A stretch of 61,352 nucleotides of DNA from JASLBX01 sp036374175 (GTDB taxonomy: Bacteria; Actinomycetota; Actinomycetes; Jiangellales; Jiangellaceae): assembly GCA_036374175.1 (NCBI GenBank), contig DASUUH010000047.1, positions 1-61,352 of the forward strand, read 5' to 3'. Below, one piece after another: positions 49,903 to 58,661 of the stretch. The notes beneath the pieces were generated by a model, which saw only the letters and a program-made list of their open reading frames with translations, did no database searches and was not told the DNA's origin. Numbering within the stretch: the first letter of the stretch is position 1; every line of letters starts with the position of its first letter. Both the position numbers and the translations under genes were made by a program.

Positions 49903-50736
49903 ATGAAGATCCTCGTTTCGGCGGACATGGAGGGCGCCACTGGCGTCACCTGGCCGGCCGACTGCGAGCCGGGCTCGCCGGAGTGGCAGCGGTGTCGGCC
50001 GATGTTCACCTCCGATGTCAATGCCGCCATCGCCGGCCTGTTCGACGGCGGAGCGACTGAGGTGCTGGTGAACGAGGCTCACGCCACCATGCGGAACCTG
50101 CTGCTCGAGGATCTCGACCCGCGGTCGACGATGATCACCGGCCGCCACAAGGAACTGACCATGGTCGAAGGCATTCAGCGTCCGGGTATCGACGGAGTGG
50201 TCTTTCTCGGCTACCACTCGGCGGCTGGGACTGAAGGCGTTCTCGCGCACACGTACCTGCCGAACTCGATCACGGACGTGCGGATCAACGGTGAGGTCGG
50301 CAGCGAGGGCCGGCTCAACGCCCACGTGGCGGGGGAGTACGGCGTACCGATCGTCCTGGTCACCGGCGACGACCGGACGTGCGAGGATGCCGAGCAGTAC
50401 GCCCCCGAGGCGCAGAAGGTGGCGGTGAAGCACCACGTCTCGCGCTACACGGCCGAGTGCCGTCCCCCGGCAGTGACCTACGCCGATATCCGGGCCGCAG
50501 CGAAGGCGGCGACGGCACGAGCCGTCCGGCACGAGCCGATAGGCGGCGGGCCGTTCGTAGTCGAGGTGGAGGTGGACGCATCACAGCTGGTGACGAACGC
50601 CCTTATGGTCCCGACGGTTGAGCAGGTGAACGAACGCCAGATCCGGTTCGAGGCGCCGACCGCGTACGAGATGATCCGGTGCTTCAAAGCGGTGTGCACC
50701 CTGATTGCGGTGGCCACCGAACAGACGTATGGCTGA
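49903..50736 (+). CDS. M55-family metallopeptidase (DppA-like D-aminopeptidase)
   Basis: A 277-aa zinc peptidase. It begins MKILVSADMEGATGVT with the SxDxEG zinc motif, then TEVLVNEAHATMRNLLLEDL, GVVFLGYHSAAGTEGVLAHTY with conserved His residues, and GEVGSEGRLNAHVAGEYGVPIVLVTGDD. Characterised relatives release D-amino acids from short D-peptides such as cell-wall fragments. The following gene is an LD-carboxypeptidase, so both may recycle muropeptides. It lacks a signal peptide. Confidence 0.9.
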   Translation: MKILVSADMEGATGVTWPADCEPGSPEWQRCRPMFTSDVNAAIAGLFDGGATEVLVNEAHATMRNLLLEDLDPRSTMITGRHKELTMVEGIQRPGIDGVVFLGYHSAAGTEGVLAHTYLPNSITDVRINGEVGSEGRLNAHVAGEYGVPIVLVTGDDRTCEDAEQYAPEAQKVAVKHHVSRYTAECRPPAVTYADIRAAAKAATARAVRHEPIGGGPFVVEVEVDASQLVTNALMVPTVEQVNERQIRFEAPTAYEMIRCFKAVCTLIAVATEQTYG

Positions 50737-50742
50737 GGTGCG

Positions 50743-51666
50743 GTGCCAGTCCCAGAGCTTAGGCGTCCGCCCAGGTTGAAGCCGGGCGACCGGATAGCCG
50801 TGGTGGCACCGGCCGGTCCGGTGACAAAAGACCGGCTGGATGCCGGCTGTGCGGTGCTCCGGTCATGGGGCCTGGACGTGGTGCTCGGTGCGCACGTCCT
50901 CGACGTGGAGGACCGGTTCGAGTACCTGGCGGGCACAGACGCTGATCGCGCCGCCGACCTGCAGGAAGCGTGGCTCGACCCGGGCATCGCCGGGGTGTTG
51001 TGCGCTCGTGGTGGCTACGGCACACACCGGATGGTCGACCTGCTCGACTGGTCGGCGATGTCGGCGGTCCCGCCGAAGGTGTTTGCAGGCTTTAGCGACA
51101 TCACCGTGCTGCACGAGGCGTTCGCCGTCCGAATGGGTACTGCAACGCTGCACGCACCGATGGTGGGCGGGACGCAGATCCAGGACCAAACAACGGCCGA
51201 GTTGTTGCGGCGGACGCTGTTCGCGCCCGAATCAGCGTTGGTCTTGAGTTCGCCCACTGCCGAGGCGCTGGTGCCCGGTGTGGCGACCGGCGTGACGGTC
51301 GGCGGTTGCTTGGCGTTGCTGGCCGACAACTTGTCGACGCCGACGGCTCGGGCGGGTGCGGATGGCGGGATTCTGATCTTGGAGGATACCGGCGAGGAGC
51401 GCTACCGGATCGACCGGATGCTCACTCAGCTGCTCCGGAGTGGCTGGCTGGACGGGGTTGCCGGGATCGCGCTCGGGTCGTGGTACGAGTGCCATCACGG
51501 CGTTCGCGAGGTGGTGCTTGACCGGCTCGGCCGGCTCGGTGTTCCGGTGGTGTGGGAGCTGGGGTTCGGGCATGGTCCGAGTTCGCTGACTGTGCCGCTG
51601 GGCATTCCGGCGACGCTAGACGCCGATGGGGGAACGTTGACGCTGAAGGTTCCGGCGCTTCAGTGA
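50743..51666 (+). CDS. LD-carboxypeptidase, S66 family
   Basis: A 307-aa serine peptidase cleaving the L-Lys/DAP-D-Ala bond of tetrapeptides. It shows LKPGDRIAVVAPAGPV near 12, CARGGYGTHRMVDLL near 86, the nucleophile Ser in FAGFSDITVLHEA near 109, the triad Glu in ILEDTGEERYRIDRML near 212 and His in ELGFGHGPSSLTVPLG near 276. No signal peptide, so it is likely the cytoplasmic recycling enzyme. GTG start 6 bp after the M55 gene. Confidence 0.92.
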   Translation: MPVPELRRPPRLKPGDRIAVVAPAGPVTKDRLDAGCAVLRSWGLDVVLGAHVLDVEDRFEYLAGTDADRAADLQEAWLDPGIAGVLCARGGYGTHRMVDLLDWSAMSAVPPKVFAGFSDITVLHEAFAVRMGTATLHAPMVGGTQIQDQTTAELLRRTLFAPESALVLSSPTAEALVPGVATGVTVGGCLALLADNLSTPTARAGADGGILILEDTGEERYRIDRMLTQLLRSGWLDGVAGIALGSWYECHHGVREVVLDRLGRLGVPVVWELGFGHGPSSLTVPLGIPATLDADGGTLTLKVPALQ

Positions 51667-51692
51667 CATCGATCGGCTACCGGCTTGCGGAT

Positions 51693-51706
51693 CGAACGTA
51701 TGTTCG
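51693..51706 (+). promoter_or_regulatory. LexA (SOS) box upstream of the DUF222-HNH gene
   Basis: CGAACGTATGTTCG matches the Gram-positive/mycobacterial SOS box (CGAAC-N4-GTTCG). It lies 136 bp before the GTG of the DUF222-HNH gene. Several DUF222/13E12-repeat genes of Mycobacterium tuberculosis are known to carry LexA boxes and to be DNA-damage inducible, so the site is probably genuine. Confidence 0.7.
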
Positions 51707-51779
51707 GATAGAGTAGGGGGTAGTGGTCGGGAGTGTTGAGCCCACCTTTTCGGATGAGCGGCGTGGTTGCGGTGTGATC

Positions 51780-51802
51780 GGCCCGGGTTGAGACCCCGGG
51801 CC
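51780..51802 (+). other. 8-bp perfect hairpin in the leader of the DUF222-HNH gene
   Basis: GGCCCGGG (51780-51787), a 7-nt loop and CCCGGGCC (51795-51802) form a strong stem in the leader, 39 bp before the GTG. It could attenuate transcription or be a mobile-element signature; no U-tract follows. Confidence 0.5.
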
Positions 51803-51841
51803 ACCCCTGGTTGATCGTTCGTTCGCCTGTGGGGGTGGGTC

Positions 51842-53900
51842 GTGTCCGCTGTGCCGTCGGTGCCGCCGGGGTTGCCGGTTCCGCTGCCGGAGGGGTTGGC
51901 CGGGGTGCCGCCAGGGGCGGTGTTGGAGGGCCTACTGGAGGACATCGACGTTGAGGTGGTCTCGGGGTCGGACACTGTGGAGGTGCTGCTGGCCGAGTAC
52001 CGGTTGTGGTGTCGGCAGACCGCCCGGTTCTTTCGCGCGGTGTTGGAGACCGGGCTGCGGCGCCCCTTTTCGATCGACACGGTGGAGCGGGTGGACCGGC
52101 TGGGGGAGTTCGCTGCGGAGGAGGCGCGGGCGGCGCTGGTGTGGTCCCGGTCGCGGGCCGAGGGCACGATCGGGTTCGCCTTCGAGATCTTTTGCCGGTT
52201 GCCGGTGTTAGGGGAGGCGATGCTGGCCGGGGAGTTGGATCAGCCGCGGGCCCGGGCGTTTGTGGACTGGACCGAGGGTCTGAGCACCGAGCAGGCTCTC
52301 CGGGTGTGTGAGCGGCTGCTGCCCGGCGCTGCCGGTTGCACGGTGGGTGAGTTGATCGAGCGGATCAAACGCACCTGCCTGGCGGTCGATCCTGGCTGGG
52401 CAGAGAAGAAGTATCGGGCCGCGGTGAAGACCCGGCGGGTGCGCGGGTTCTTGGGCCCGGACGGCACCGGCACCCTGACCGGGCAGCACCAGCCGGCCGA
52501 GCGGGTGATCGCCGCCTGCGAGCGGATCGACGCGCTGGCCCGGGCCTGCAAACGCGCCGGCGACCAGCGCAAGATCGACCTGATCCGCTCGGACCTGTTC
52601 CTGGGGTTGACCGACCGTGCCCTCGAAGGGCTGACCGAATCCGAGATCATCCAGCAAGTGCTCAGCCACCCCTACGTCGTCCCCGGCGATCCCGACCCGG
52701 ACGACGACAGTGACGTCGGCCCAAGCGGCGGTGGTGACGGTGGCGGATCGGACGACGACAGTGACGGCCTCTCGGGTGGCAACGGTGGCCCAGGGGATAG
52801 CCGCGGCCCCGCCGACCCGACAGAACCCGCCGACCCGACAGAAGCTGCAGGCCCGACAGAAGCCGCAGGCCCGGACGAGCCGACAGAACCCGCCGGGCCG
52901 GGTGCTGGGCGTGCCGAGTCGGCTGCCAAGCGTGCTGCACGGTCGGAGTGTGGCGGTGGTGGGCTGGCGGCGGGGTGGCCGGTGCCGGAGTTGCGCGTCC
53001 AGTTGGGCACGCTGCTCGGCTGCGATGGTGAGCCGGCCGAGGTGCCCGGCTGGGGATTCCTGCCGGGCTGGCTGGCCCGCCACCTGGTTGCGCGGATGCA
53101 CGGCGCGCAGTGGCGGTACGCGGTCTGCGACACCGCCGGGCAGGTCATCGACGGCGGGCTGATCACCAGGCGCCCGATCAGACCGAACCGTGCGCGGGCG
53201 CGCCGCGTTACCCGCGGCGGCATCGTGGAGATCGCCCTGCGCCCCGGAGACCCCACCGGGCTCATCGCCACCCCCGGCCCTGGGCAGACCGAGACCATCG
53301 AGGCGTGGCGGCCGGTGCTCACCGAACTCGCCCACACAGCCACAGCAGCCGCCGCCTCCGGCGCGCGAGTCGACCACGGCAACGATCCGGCCCGCCGCAG
53401 TCCCGGCGCGGCGCTGCGGCGCTGGATTCAACAACGCGACCGGCGGTGCGTGCATCCGTGCTGCCGGGTCCTGGTCGGCCAAGGCCGACCAGGACCACCG
53501 GATCGGGTACGCCCAGGGCGGGCCGACGACCGAAGCGAACCTGTCCACGCCGTGCCGGCACGACCACCGGCTCAAAGACCACGGCCACTGGGCCATCCAC
53601 GCCCCCCGGCCCGGGCTGACCGTCTGGACCAGCCCGCTCGGCCGGCAGTACGAATCCCGGCCACCGCCGGCCATCCCGCCACCTGTCACCGCGAGGACCT
53701 ACCAGCCCCGCGACACCCCTTGGCCACCTGGCAGCAACCCCACCAGCGGGTGGACCGACGGCTGCGGATGCATCATCACCCCCTGCCCCCACCAGGCCGC
53801 CGACGTCGAACAGGTGACCTGCACCATCACCAAGCACGCCGAACCCGACCCCGCGACGCCCGAACCAGAAATACTGGACGACGGCACACCGCCGTTCTGA
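51842..53900 (+). pseudogene. DUF222 / HNH endonuclease gene (13E12-repeat type) with a frameshift in the HNH domain
   Basis: The first frame (51842 to about 53470) encodes the DUF222 part: TVEVLLAEYRLWCRQTARFFRAV, ELDQPRARAFVDWTEGLS, RVIAACERIDALARACKRA, an acidic and PTE-repeat linker near 285-355 and the start of the HNH region RRWIQQRDRRCVHPCC. The next frame then supplies AKADQDHRIGYAQGGPTTEANL and CRHDHRLKDHGHWAIH, the rest of the HNH nuclease, ending at 53900. A single extra base near 53469-53474 (GTCCTGG) would explain the shift. Either a true pseudogene or a sequencing error. Such proteins are numerous in actinomycetes; their function is poorly understood. Confidence 0.85.
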
Positions 53901-54041
53901 GGTGTTCGCGATACGCCATTGCCAGCGCTAGGTTCGGCGACTTCACTCACCGACGTATCCGCGCCAGGCGCGTCGAATGTGGCGTAGAACGCAGTAGATC
54001 GGTTTCCAGGTTCCGGCCCGCCATGCGCGACAATGAACACC

Positions 54042-55247
54042 ATGGCGCCGCCGGTCCGAGACATCGTGGTATTGGGCTCGACCGGATCCATCGGGGTTCA
54101 GGCGATCGACGTGATTCAGCGCAATCCGGATCGATTCCGGGTCGTCGGCCTGGCCGCAGCTGGCTCGGATCCGGCCGCGCTGGCAGCCCAGGCGCTGGAT
54201 CTCGGCGTGGAAGCCGTCGCGATCGCGAAGGCGAGCGCTGCCGAGGACGTTGTCGTCGCGTTCTACGCGGAAGCCAAGCGCCGCGGTTTCAGCGCGGGGC
54301 AGTACGCCGTTCCGAAGGTGCTCGCCGGCCCAAATGCCGCCAGTGAACTGGCCACCTACGACTCTGACGTGGTGCTCAACGGCATCACCGGCTCGATCGG
54401 GCTGCGCCCCACACTCGCGGCGCTCGAAGCCGGTCGGACGCTGGCGCTGGCCAACAAGGAGTCGCTTATCGTCGGCGGCCCACTTGTCACGGCCGCGGCC
54501 AAGCCGGACCAGATCGTCCCCGTCGACAGCGAGCACAGCGCACTGGCACAGTGTCTCCGTGGTGGCCGGCGCGACGAAGTGCGCAAACTGGTCGTCACCG
54601 CGAGCGGCGGTCCGTTCCGGGGACGAACCCGCGACGAGATGGCGAACGTGACGCCGGAGCAGGCGCTGAACCACCCGACGTGGAACATGGGGCCAGTCGT
54701 GACGATCAACTCGGCGACTCTCGTCAACAAGGGGCTCGAAGTGATCGAGGCTCACCTGTTGTTCGGCGTCCCGTTCGACGACATCGAGGTGGTGGTGCAC
54801 CCACAGTCGATCGTCCACTCCATGGTGGAGTTCACGGACGGCTCGACGCTCGCGCAGGCGAGCCCGCCTGACATGAAGATCCCGATCGCGCTGGCGCTCG
54901 GCTGGCCAGACCGCGTTCCGGATGCCGCGCCGGCGTGTGACTGGAGCACCGCGTCGACGTGGGAGTTCTTCCCGCTGGACAACGAGGCGTTTCCGGCTGT
55001 GGAGCTGGCTCGTGAAGCGGGACGGCGAGGCGGCACGGCGCCGGCGGTGTACAACGCGGCGAACGAGGAATGCCTAGCGGCGTTCCAGGACGGCCGGTTG
55101 GCGTTCACAGCTATCGTTGACACTGTCGCGGCGGTCCTGGCCGAACACCCATCGGATTCTGCCGGGAACGTCCTGGGCCTGGACGACGTTCTTGCTGCGG
55201 ACAGTTGGGCGCGCGTCCGCGCTCGGGAATTAGTGGAAGGCGCCTGA
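54042..55247 (+). CDS. dxr: 1-deoxy-D-xylulose 5-phosphate reductoisomerase
   Basis: A 401-aa NADPH enzyme forming MEP in non-mevalonate isoprenoid synthesis. It shows VVLGSTGSIGVQAIDVI near 8-24, ALANKESLIVGGPL near 135, the metal-site DSEHSALAQCL near 162, SGGPFRG and VHPQSIVHSMVEFTDGS near 250. An ATG at 54033 adds three residues, but GACAAT (54029-54034) looks like a -10, giving a leaderless start at 54042. It is followed by the site-2 protease and ispG, a conserved actinobacterial order. Confidence 0.95.
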   Translation: MAPPVRDIVVLGSTGSIGVQAIDVIQRNPDRFRVVGLAAAGSDPAALAAQALDLGVEAVAIAKASAAEDVVVAFYAEAKRRGFSAGQYAVPKVLAGPNAASELATYDSDVVLNGITGSIGLRPTLAALEAGRTLALANKESLIVGGPLVTAAAKPDQIVPVDSEHSALAQCLRGGRRDEVRKLVVTASGGPFRGRTRDEMANVTPEQALNHPTWNMGPVVTINSATLVNKGLEVIEAHLLFGVPFDDIEVVVHPQSIVHSMVEFTDGSTLAQASPPDMKIPIALALGWPDRVPDAAPACDWSTASTWEFFPLDNEAFPAVELAREAGRRGGTAPAVYNAANEECLAAFQDGRLAFTAIVDTVAAVLAEHPSDSAGNVLGLDDVLAADSWARVRARELVEGA

Positions 55248-55252
55248 AGTCG

Positions 55253-56575
55253 ATGGACCTGCTAGCCGTAGTCGGCGTTTTGGCCTTCGCCATCGGGCTG
55301 CTGCTGTCGATCGCGCTGCATGAGATCGGCCACCTGGTGCCGGCCAAGCTGTTCGGCATCAAGGTCACCCAGTACATGGTGGGGTTCGGCCGCACCGTCT
55401 GGTCTCGCCGGCGTGGAGAGACCGAGTACGGGTTCAAGGCGATTCCCCTCGGCGGCTACGTGCGGATGATCGGCATGTTCCCGCCGGAACCGGGCGATGA
55501 TCCACGCACGTTGCGGACGGCGAGCACTGGCCCGTTCCAGTCCCTCATCGAGGACGCCCGCCGAGCGGCCAAGGTCGAGATCCAGCCGGGTGACGAAGAC
55601 CGTGTCTTCTACCGCCAGAAGTGGTGGAAGAAGCTGATCGTCATGCTCGGCGGCCCGATGATGAACGTGATCATCGCCTTGGCGCTGGCCGCGGGCCTGC
55701 TGATGACGTTCGGCAACCCGCAAAAGCCCGTGCTGACTCCGGTCGCCTCGTCGGTGAGCGCATGCGTCATCCCTGCGTCCGAGCAGCGCACTGAGTGTTT
55801 GCCCGCCGATCCGGTCGCGCCCGCAGCGCAGGCAGGTATCAAGCCTGGCGACCGGCTGGTCTCGATCGCCGGCACGCCGATCCAGAAGTGGGACGCGGCG
55901 CGCGAGATCATCCGTAACCTCCCGGCGGGGGACACGGAAGTGGTCGTCGACCGAGACGGCGAACTGCTGACGCTCACGGCGCCGATCATGCAGTCAGAGC
56001 GGCCGACGATGGACAGCACGGCCGATGACATGCGGTACGAGAACGTTGGCTTCCTCGGTGTGTCGCCGACCATCGACCACTACGAGCGCGAGAACGTGGC
56101 CGGCGCGGTGGCCTGGATGGGCGATTTCACGGCGACGATGGCAAAGGCTGTGGCGTCCATTCCGCAGCGGATGGTGGGGGTGTGGGACGCCGCGTTCGGC
56201 GGCGGCGAACGTGACATCAACGGCCCCATTGGCATCGTCGGCGCCGGCCGGATCGGCGGCGAGATCGCCTCTGACGACAGCCTCGCCGTGGGCCAGCGGG
56301 TCGCGAGCTTCGTCATGCTGTTGGCTAGCTTCAACATGGCCATTGCGCTGTTCAACCTGATCCCGCTGCTGCCGCTCGACGGTGGTCACATCGCCGGCGC
56401 GTTGTGGGAGGCGGTCAAACGAGGCTGGGCCAAGCTGACCCGCGGCCCGGCACCCAAACCCGTCGACGTGGCCAAGGCACTGCCGCTCGCCTACGGGGTG
56501 GCGGTGCTGCTGATAAGCATGGCCGTCCTCCTGCTCTATGCGGACATCGTCAACCCCGTCCGCCTGTCCGGATAG
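55253..56575 (+). CDS. intramembrane site-2 metalloprotease (RseP/Rip1 family)
   Basis: A 440-aa M50 protease cutting transmembrane anti-sigma factors and similar substrates. The first helix contains the zinc motif HEIGH at ~23-27 (SIALHEIGHLVPAKLFGI). A GG(P)MMN segment KKLIVMLGGPMMNVIIALALAAG opens the second helix near 130, a PDZ-like domain spans ~195-270 (AAQAGIKPGDRLVSIAGTPI), and the third catalytic element is NLIPLLPLDGGHIAGALWE near 370. A final helix ends the protein. Between dxr and ispG, as in mycobacteria. Confidence 0.94.
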   Translation: MDLLAVVGVLAFAIGLLLSIALHEIGHLVPAKLFGIKVTQYMVGFGRTVWSRRRGETEYGFKAIPLGGYVRMIGMFPPEPGDDPRTLRTASTGPFQSLIEDARRAAKVEIQPGDEDRVFYRQKWWKKLIVMLGGPMMNVIIALALAAGLLMTFGNPQKPVLTPVASSVSACVIPASEQRTECLPADPVAPAAQAGIKPGDRLVSIAGTPIQKWDAAREIIRNLPAGDTEVVVDRDGELLTLTAPIMQSERPTMDSTADDMRYENVGFLGVSPTIDHYERENVAGAVAWMGDFTATMAKAVASIPQRMVGVWDAAFGGGERDINGPIGIVGAGRIGGEIASDDSLAVGQRVASFVMLLASFNMAIALFNLIPLLPLDGGHIAGALWEAVKRGWAKLTRGPAPKPVDVAKALPLAYGVAVLLISMAVLLLYADIVNPVRLSG

Positions 56576-56593
56576 TTAGGGAGAATGGAGTAC

Positions 56594-57751
56594 ATGAGCG
56601 CGACCCAGCTCGGCATGCCCGCCATGCCCGCACCCGTGCTGGCCGAGCGACGGCGATCCCGCAAGATCCGCGTCGGCAAGGTCGAGGTCGGCGGCGACGC
56701 CCCGATCAGCGTCCAGTCCATGACGACAACGCCGACCACCGACATCAACGCCACTCTCCAACAGATCGCCGAGCTCACCGCCTCCGGCTGCGACATCGTG
56801 CGAGTCGCCTGCCCGAGCGCCGATGACGCCGATGCGTTGCCGGCGATCGCCAACAAGTCGCAGATTCCGGTCATCGCCGACATTCACTTCCAGCCCAAGT
56901 ACGTCTTCGCTGCGATCGAGGCCGGCTGTGCGGGTGTGCGGGTCAATCCGGGCAACATCCGCAAGTTCGACGATCAAGTGGGTGCGATCGCGAAGGCCGC
57001 CAAAGACGCCGGAGTGTCGATCCGGATCGGCGTCAACGCCGGCTCGCTGGACCAGCGGCTGCTCGACAAGTACGGCAAGCCGACGGCAGAGGCGCTGGTC
57101 GAGTCCGCAGTGTGGGAAGCGTCGCTGTTCGAAGAACACGATTTTCACGACTTCAAGATCTCCGTCAAGCACCACGACCCCGTCGTCATGGTGCAGGCGT
57201 ACGAGATGCTCGCCGAGCGGGGCGACTGGCCGCTGCATCTGGGCGTCACCGAGGCGGGTCCGGCATTCCAGGGCACTATCAAGTCGGCCGTTGCGTTCGG
57301 CGCACTGCTGTCGAAGGGCATCGGCGACACGATCCGCGTCTCGCTGTCCGCGCCGCCCGTCGAGGAAGTCAAGGTCGGCCTGCAGATCCTGCAGTCGCTC
57401 AACCTGCGCGAACGCAAGCTCGAGATCGTGTCCTGTCCCTCCTGCGGGCGGGCTCAGGTCGACGTCTACACGCTCGCCGACAAGGTGACCGCAGGGCTGG
57501 AAGGCATGGAAGTGCCGCTGCGGGTCGCCGTGATGGGCTGCGTGGTGAACGGTCCAGGCGAGGCTCGTGAGGCCGACCTCGGTGTCGCGTCGGGCAACGG
57601 CAAGGGCCAGATCTTCGTCAAGGGCGAGGTCATCAAGACCGTGCCGGAGTCGCAGATCGTCGAGACGCTTATCGAAGAGGCCATGCGGATCGCCGAGGAG
57701 ATGGAAGACTCCGGCACATCGTCCGGCCAACCCACCGTTACTGTCTCCTGA
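56594..57751 (+). CDS. ispG: 4-hydroxy-3-methylbut-2-enyl-diphosphate synthase (flavodoxin)
   Basis: A 385-aa [4Fe-4S] enzyme converting MEcPP to HMBPP in the MEP pathway. It shows ISVQSMTTTPTTDINATLQQI near 35, CDIVRVACPSADDA, IPVIADIHFQPKYVFAAI and GVRVNPGNIRKFDD. The cluster ligands are in VSCPSCGRAQVD near 275 and VMGCVVNGPGEAREADLG near 315. ATG 56594 has GGGAG 10 nt upstream; ATG 56585 is in frame and possible. Confidence 0.96.
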   Translation: MSATQLGMPAMPAPVLAERRRSRKIRVGKVEVGGDAPISVQSMTTTPTTDINATLQQIAELTASGCDIVRVACPSADDADALPAIANKSQIPVIADIHFQPKYVFAAIEAGCAGVRVNPGNIRKFDDQVGAIAKAAKDAGVSIRIGVNAGSLDQRLLDKYGKPTAEALVESAVWEASLFEEHDFHDFKISVKHHDPVVMVQAYEMLAERGDWPLHLGVTEAGPAFQGTIKSAVAFGALLSKGIGDTIRVSLSAPPVEEVKVGLQILQSLNLRERKLEIVSCPSCGRAQVDVYTLADKVTAGLEGMEVPLRVAVMGCVVNGPGEAREADLGVASGNGKGQIFVKGEVIKTVPESQIVETLIEEAMRIAEEMEDSGTSSGQPTVTVS

Positions 57752-57803
57752 GCGGTAATCTCCTGGCAACGTTTCGCCACGCGACCCGCGGGGGAGGTCG
57801 GTG

Positions 57804-58646
57804 ATGCTCGACGCGCCGGTGGTTCACTCACTCACGCCTGCTGATTTTCCCGAGGCACGTGAGTTGCTGGCGCACAACCCGGTGATCGACGTTTTCGTCA
57901 GTTCCCGGGTGCATCAGGCCGGCACGACCGGCCGCGGACTCGGCGGCGAACTCTGGGGTTACCGCGAGCATGGCCGCCTGGTGTCGATGTGTTATGCCGG
58001 AGCCAACCTGGTGCCGGTCGCTGCGACGCCGCCGGCTATCCGTACGTTCGCCGACCTCGCCAGTCCCAGGCGGCGGATGTGCTCGTCAATCGTGGGGCCG
58101 GCCACCGCTGTGCTGGCCCTGTGGGATCTGCTGCAGCCGGCGTGGGGACCGGCCCGCGAGGTCCGCGCCCGCCAGCCGGTGCTGGCGATCGACCGCGAAC
58201 CGGACGTTAGTCCGGACCCTTCGGTGCGCCGGGTTCGGCCGGACGAGATTCACCGGTTGCTCCCGGCGTCGATCGCGATGTTCAGCGAGGAGGTCGGGGT
58301 TTCGCCGATCGGTCCTGACAACGGTGCGCAGTACCGGGCCCGGGTAGCCGAACTGGTCAACAGCGGGCGCGCCTTCGCCCGGTTTGAGGACGGCGAAGTC
58401 GTCTTCAAAGCCGATATCGGCGCTGTGACGCCGCTGGCCTGCCAGGTACAAGGGGTGTGGGTGCGGCCCGACCGGCGCGGCAATGGCCTGGCTGGCGCAG
58501 GAATGGCGGCCGTGGTCGAGTATGCGCGTCGCGAGATCGCGCCGATCGTGTCGTTGTATGTCAACGACTACAACGTCGCTGCTCGGGCCGCCTACCGGCA
58601 CGTCGGCTTCGCGGAGGTTGGAACGTTTGCGACCGTTCTGTTCTGA
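57804..58646 (+). CDS. GNAT-family acetyltransferase with DUF4081-type N-domain
   Basis: A 280-aa protein. The N-terminal ~125 residues (ARELLAHNPVIDVFVSSRV, GGELWGYREHGRLVSMCYAGANLVPV) resemble the DUF4081 domain fused to GNATs in Actinobacteria. The C-terminal half is a GNAT domain: GVWVRPDRRGNGLAGAGMAAVVEYARR (acetyl-CoA loop RxxGxG/A) near 216 and SLYVNDYNVAARAAYRHVGFAEVGTFATVLF at the end. Located after ispG, a conserved position. ATG 57804 is 6 nt after GGGGGAGG. Target unknown. Confidence 0.88.
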   Translation: MLDAPVVHSLTPADFPEARELLAHNPVIDVFVSSRVHQAGTTGRGLGGELWGYREHGRLVSMCYAGANLVPVAATPPAIRTFADLASPRRRMCSSIVGPATAVLALWDLLQPAWGPAREVRARQPVLAIDREPDVSPDPSVRRVRPDEIHRLLPASIAMFSEEVGVSPIGPDNGAQYRARVAELVNSGRAFARFEDGEVVFKADIGAVTPLACQVQGVWVRPDRRGNGLAGAGMAAVVEYARREIAPIVSLYVNDYNVAARAAYRHVGFAEVGTFATVLF

Positions 58647-58661
58647 TCTGAGCGCTGACTG

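Noticed and set aside
52208..53689. 493-codon minus-strand open frame opposite the DUF222-HNH gene
   Set aside because: Low-complexity Gly/Arg/Ala composition typical of antisense frames; the plus strand explains the sequence as DUF222-HNH.
53190..53900. Separate HNH protein starting at 53190
   Set aside because: Its first ~90 codons are the wrong frame over the end of DUF222; only the part after about 53470 is meaningful and belongs to the frameshifted gene.
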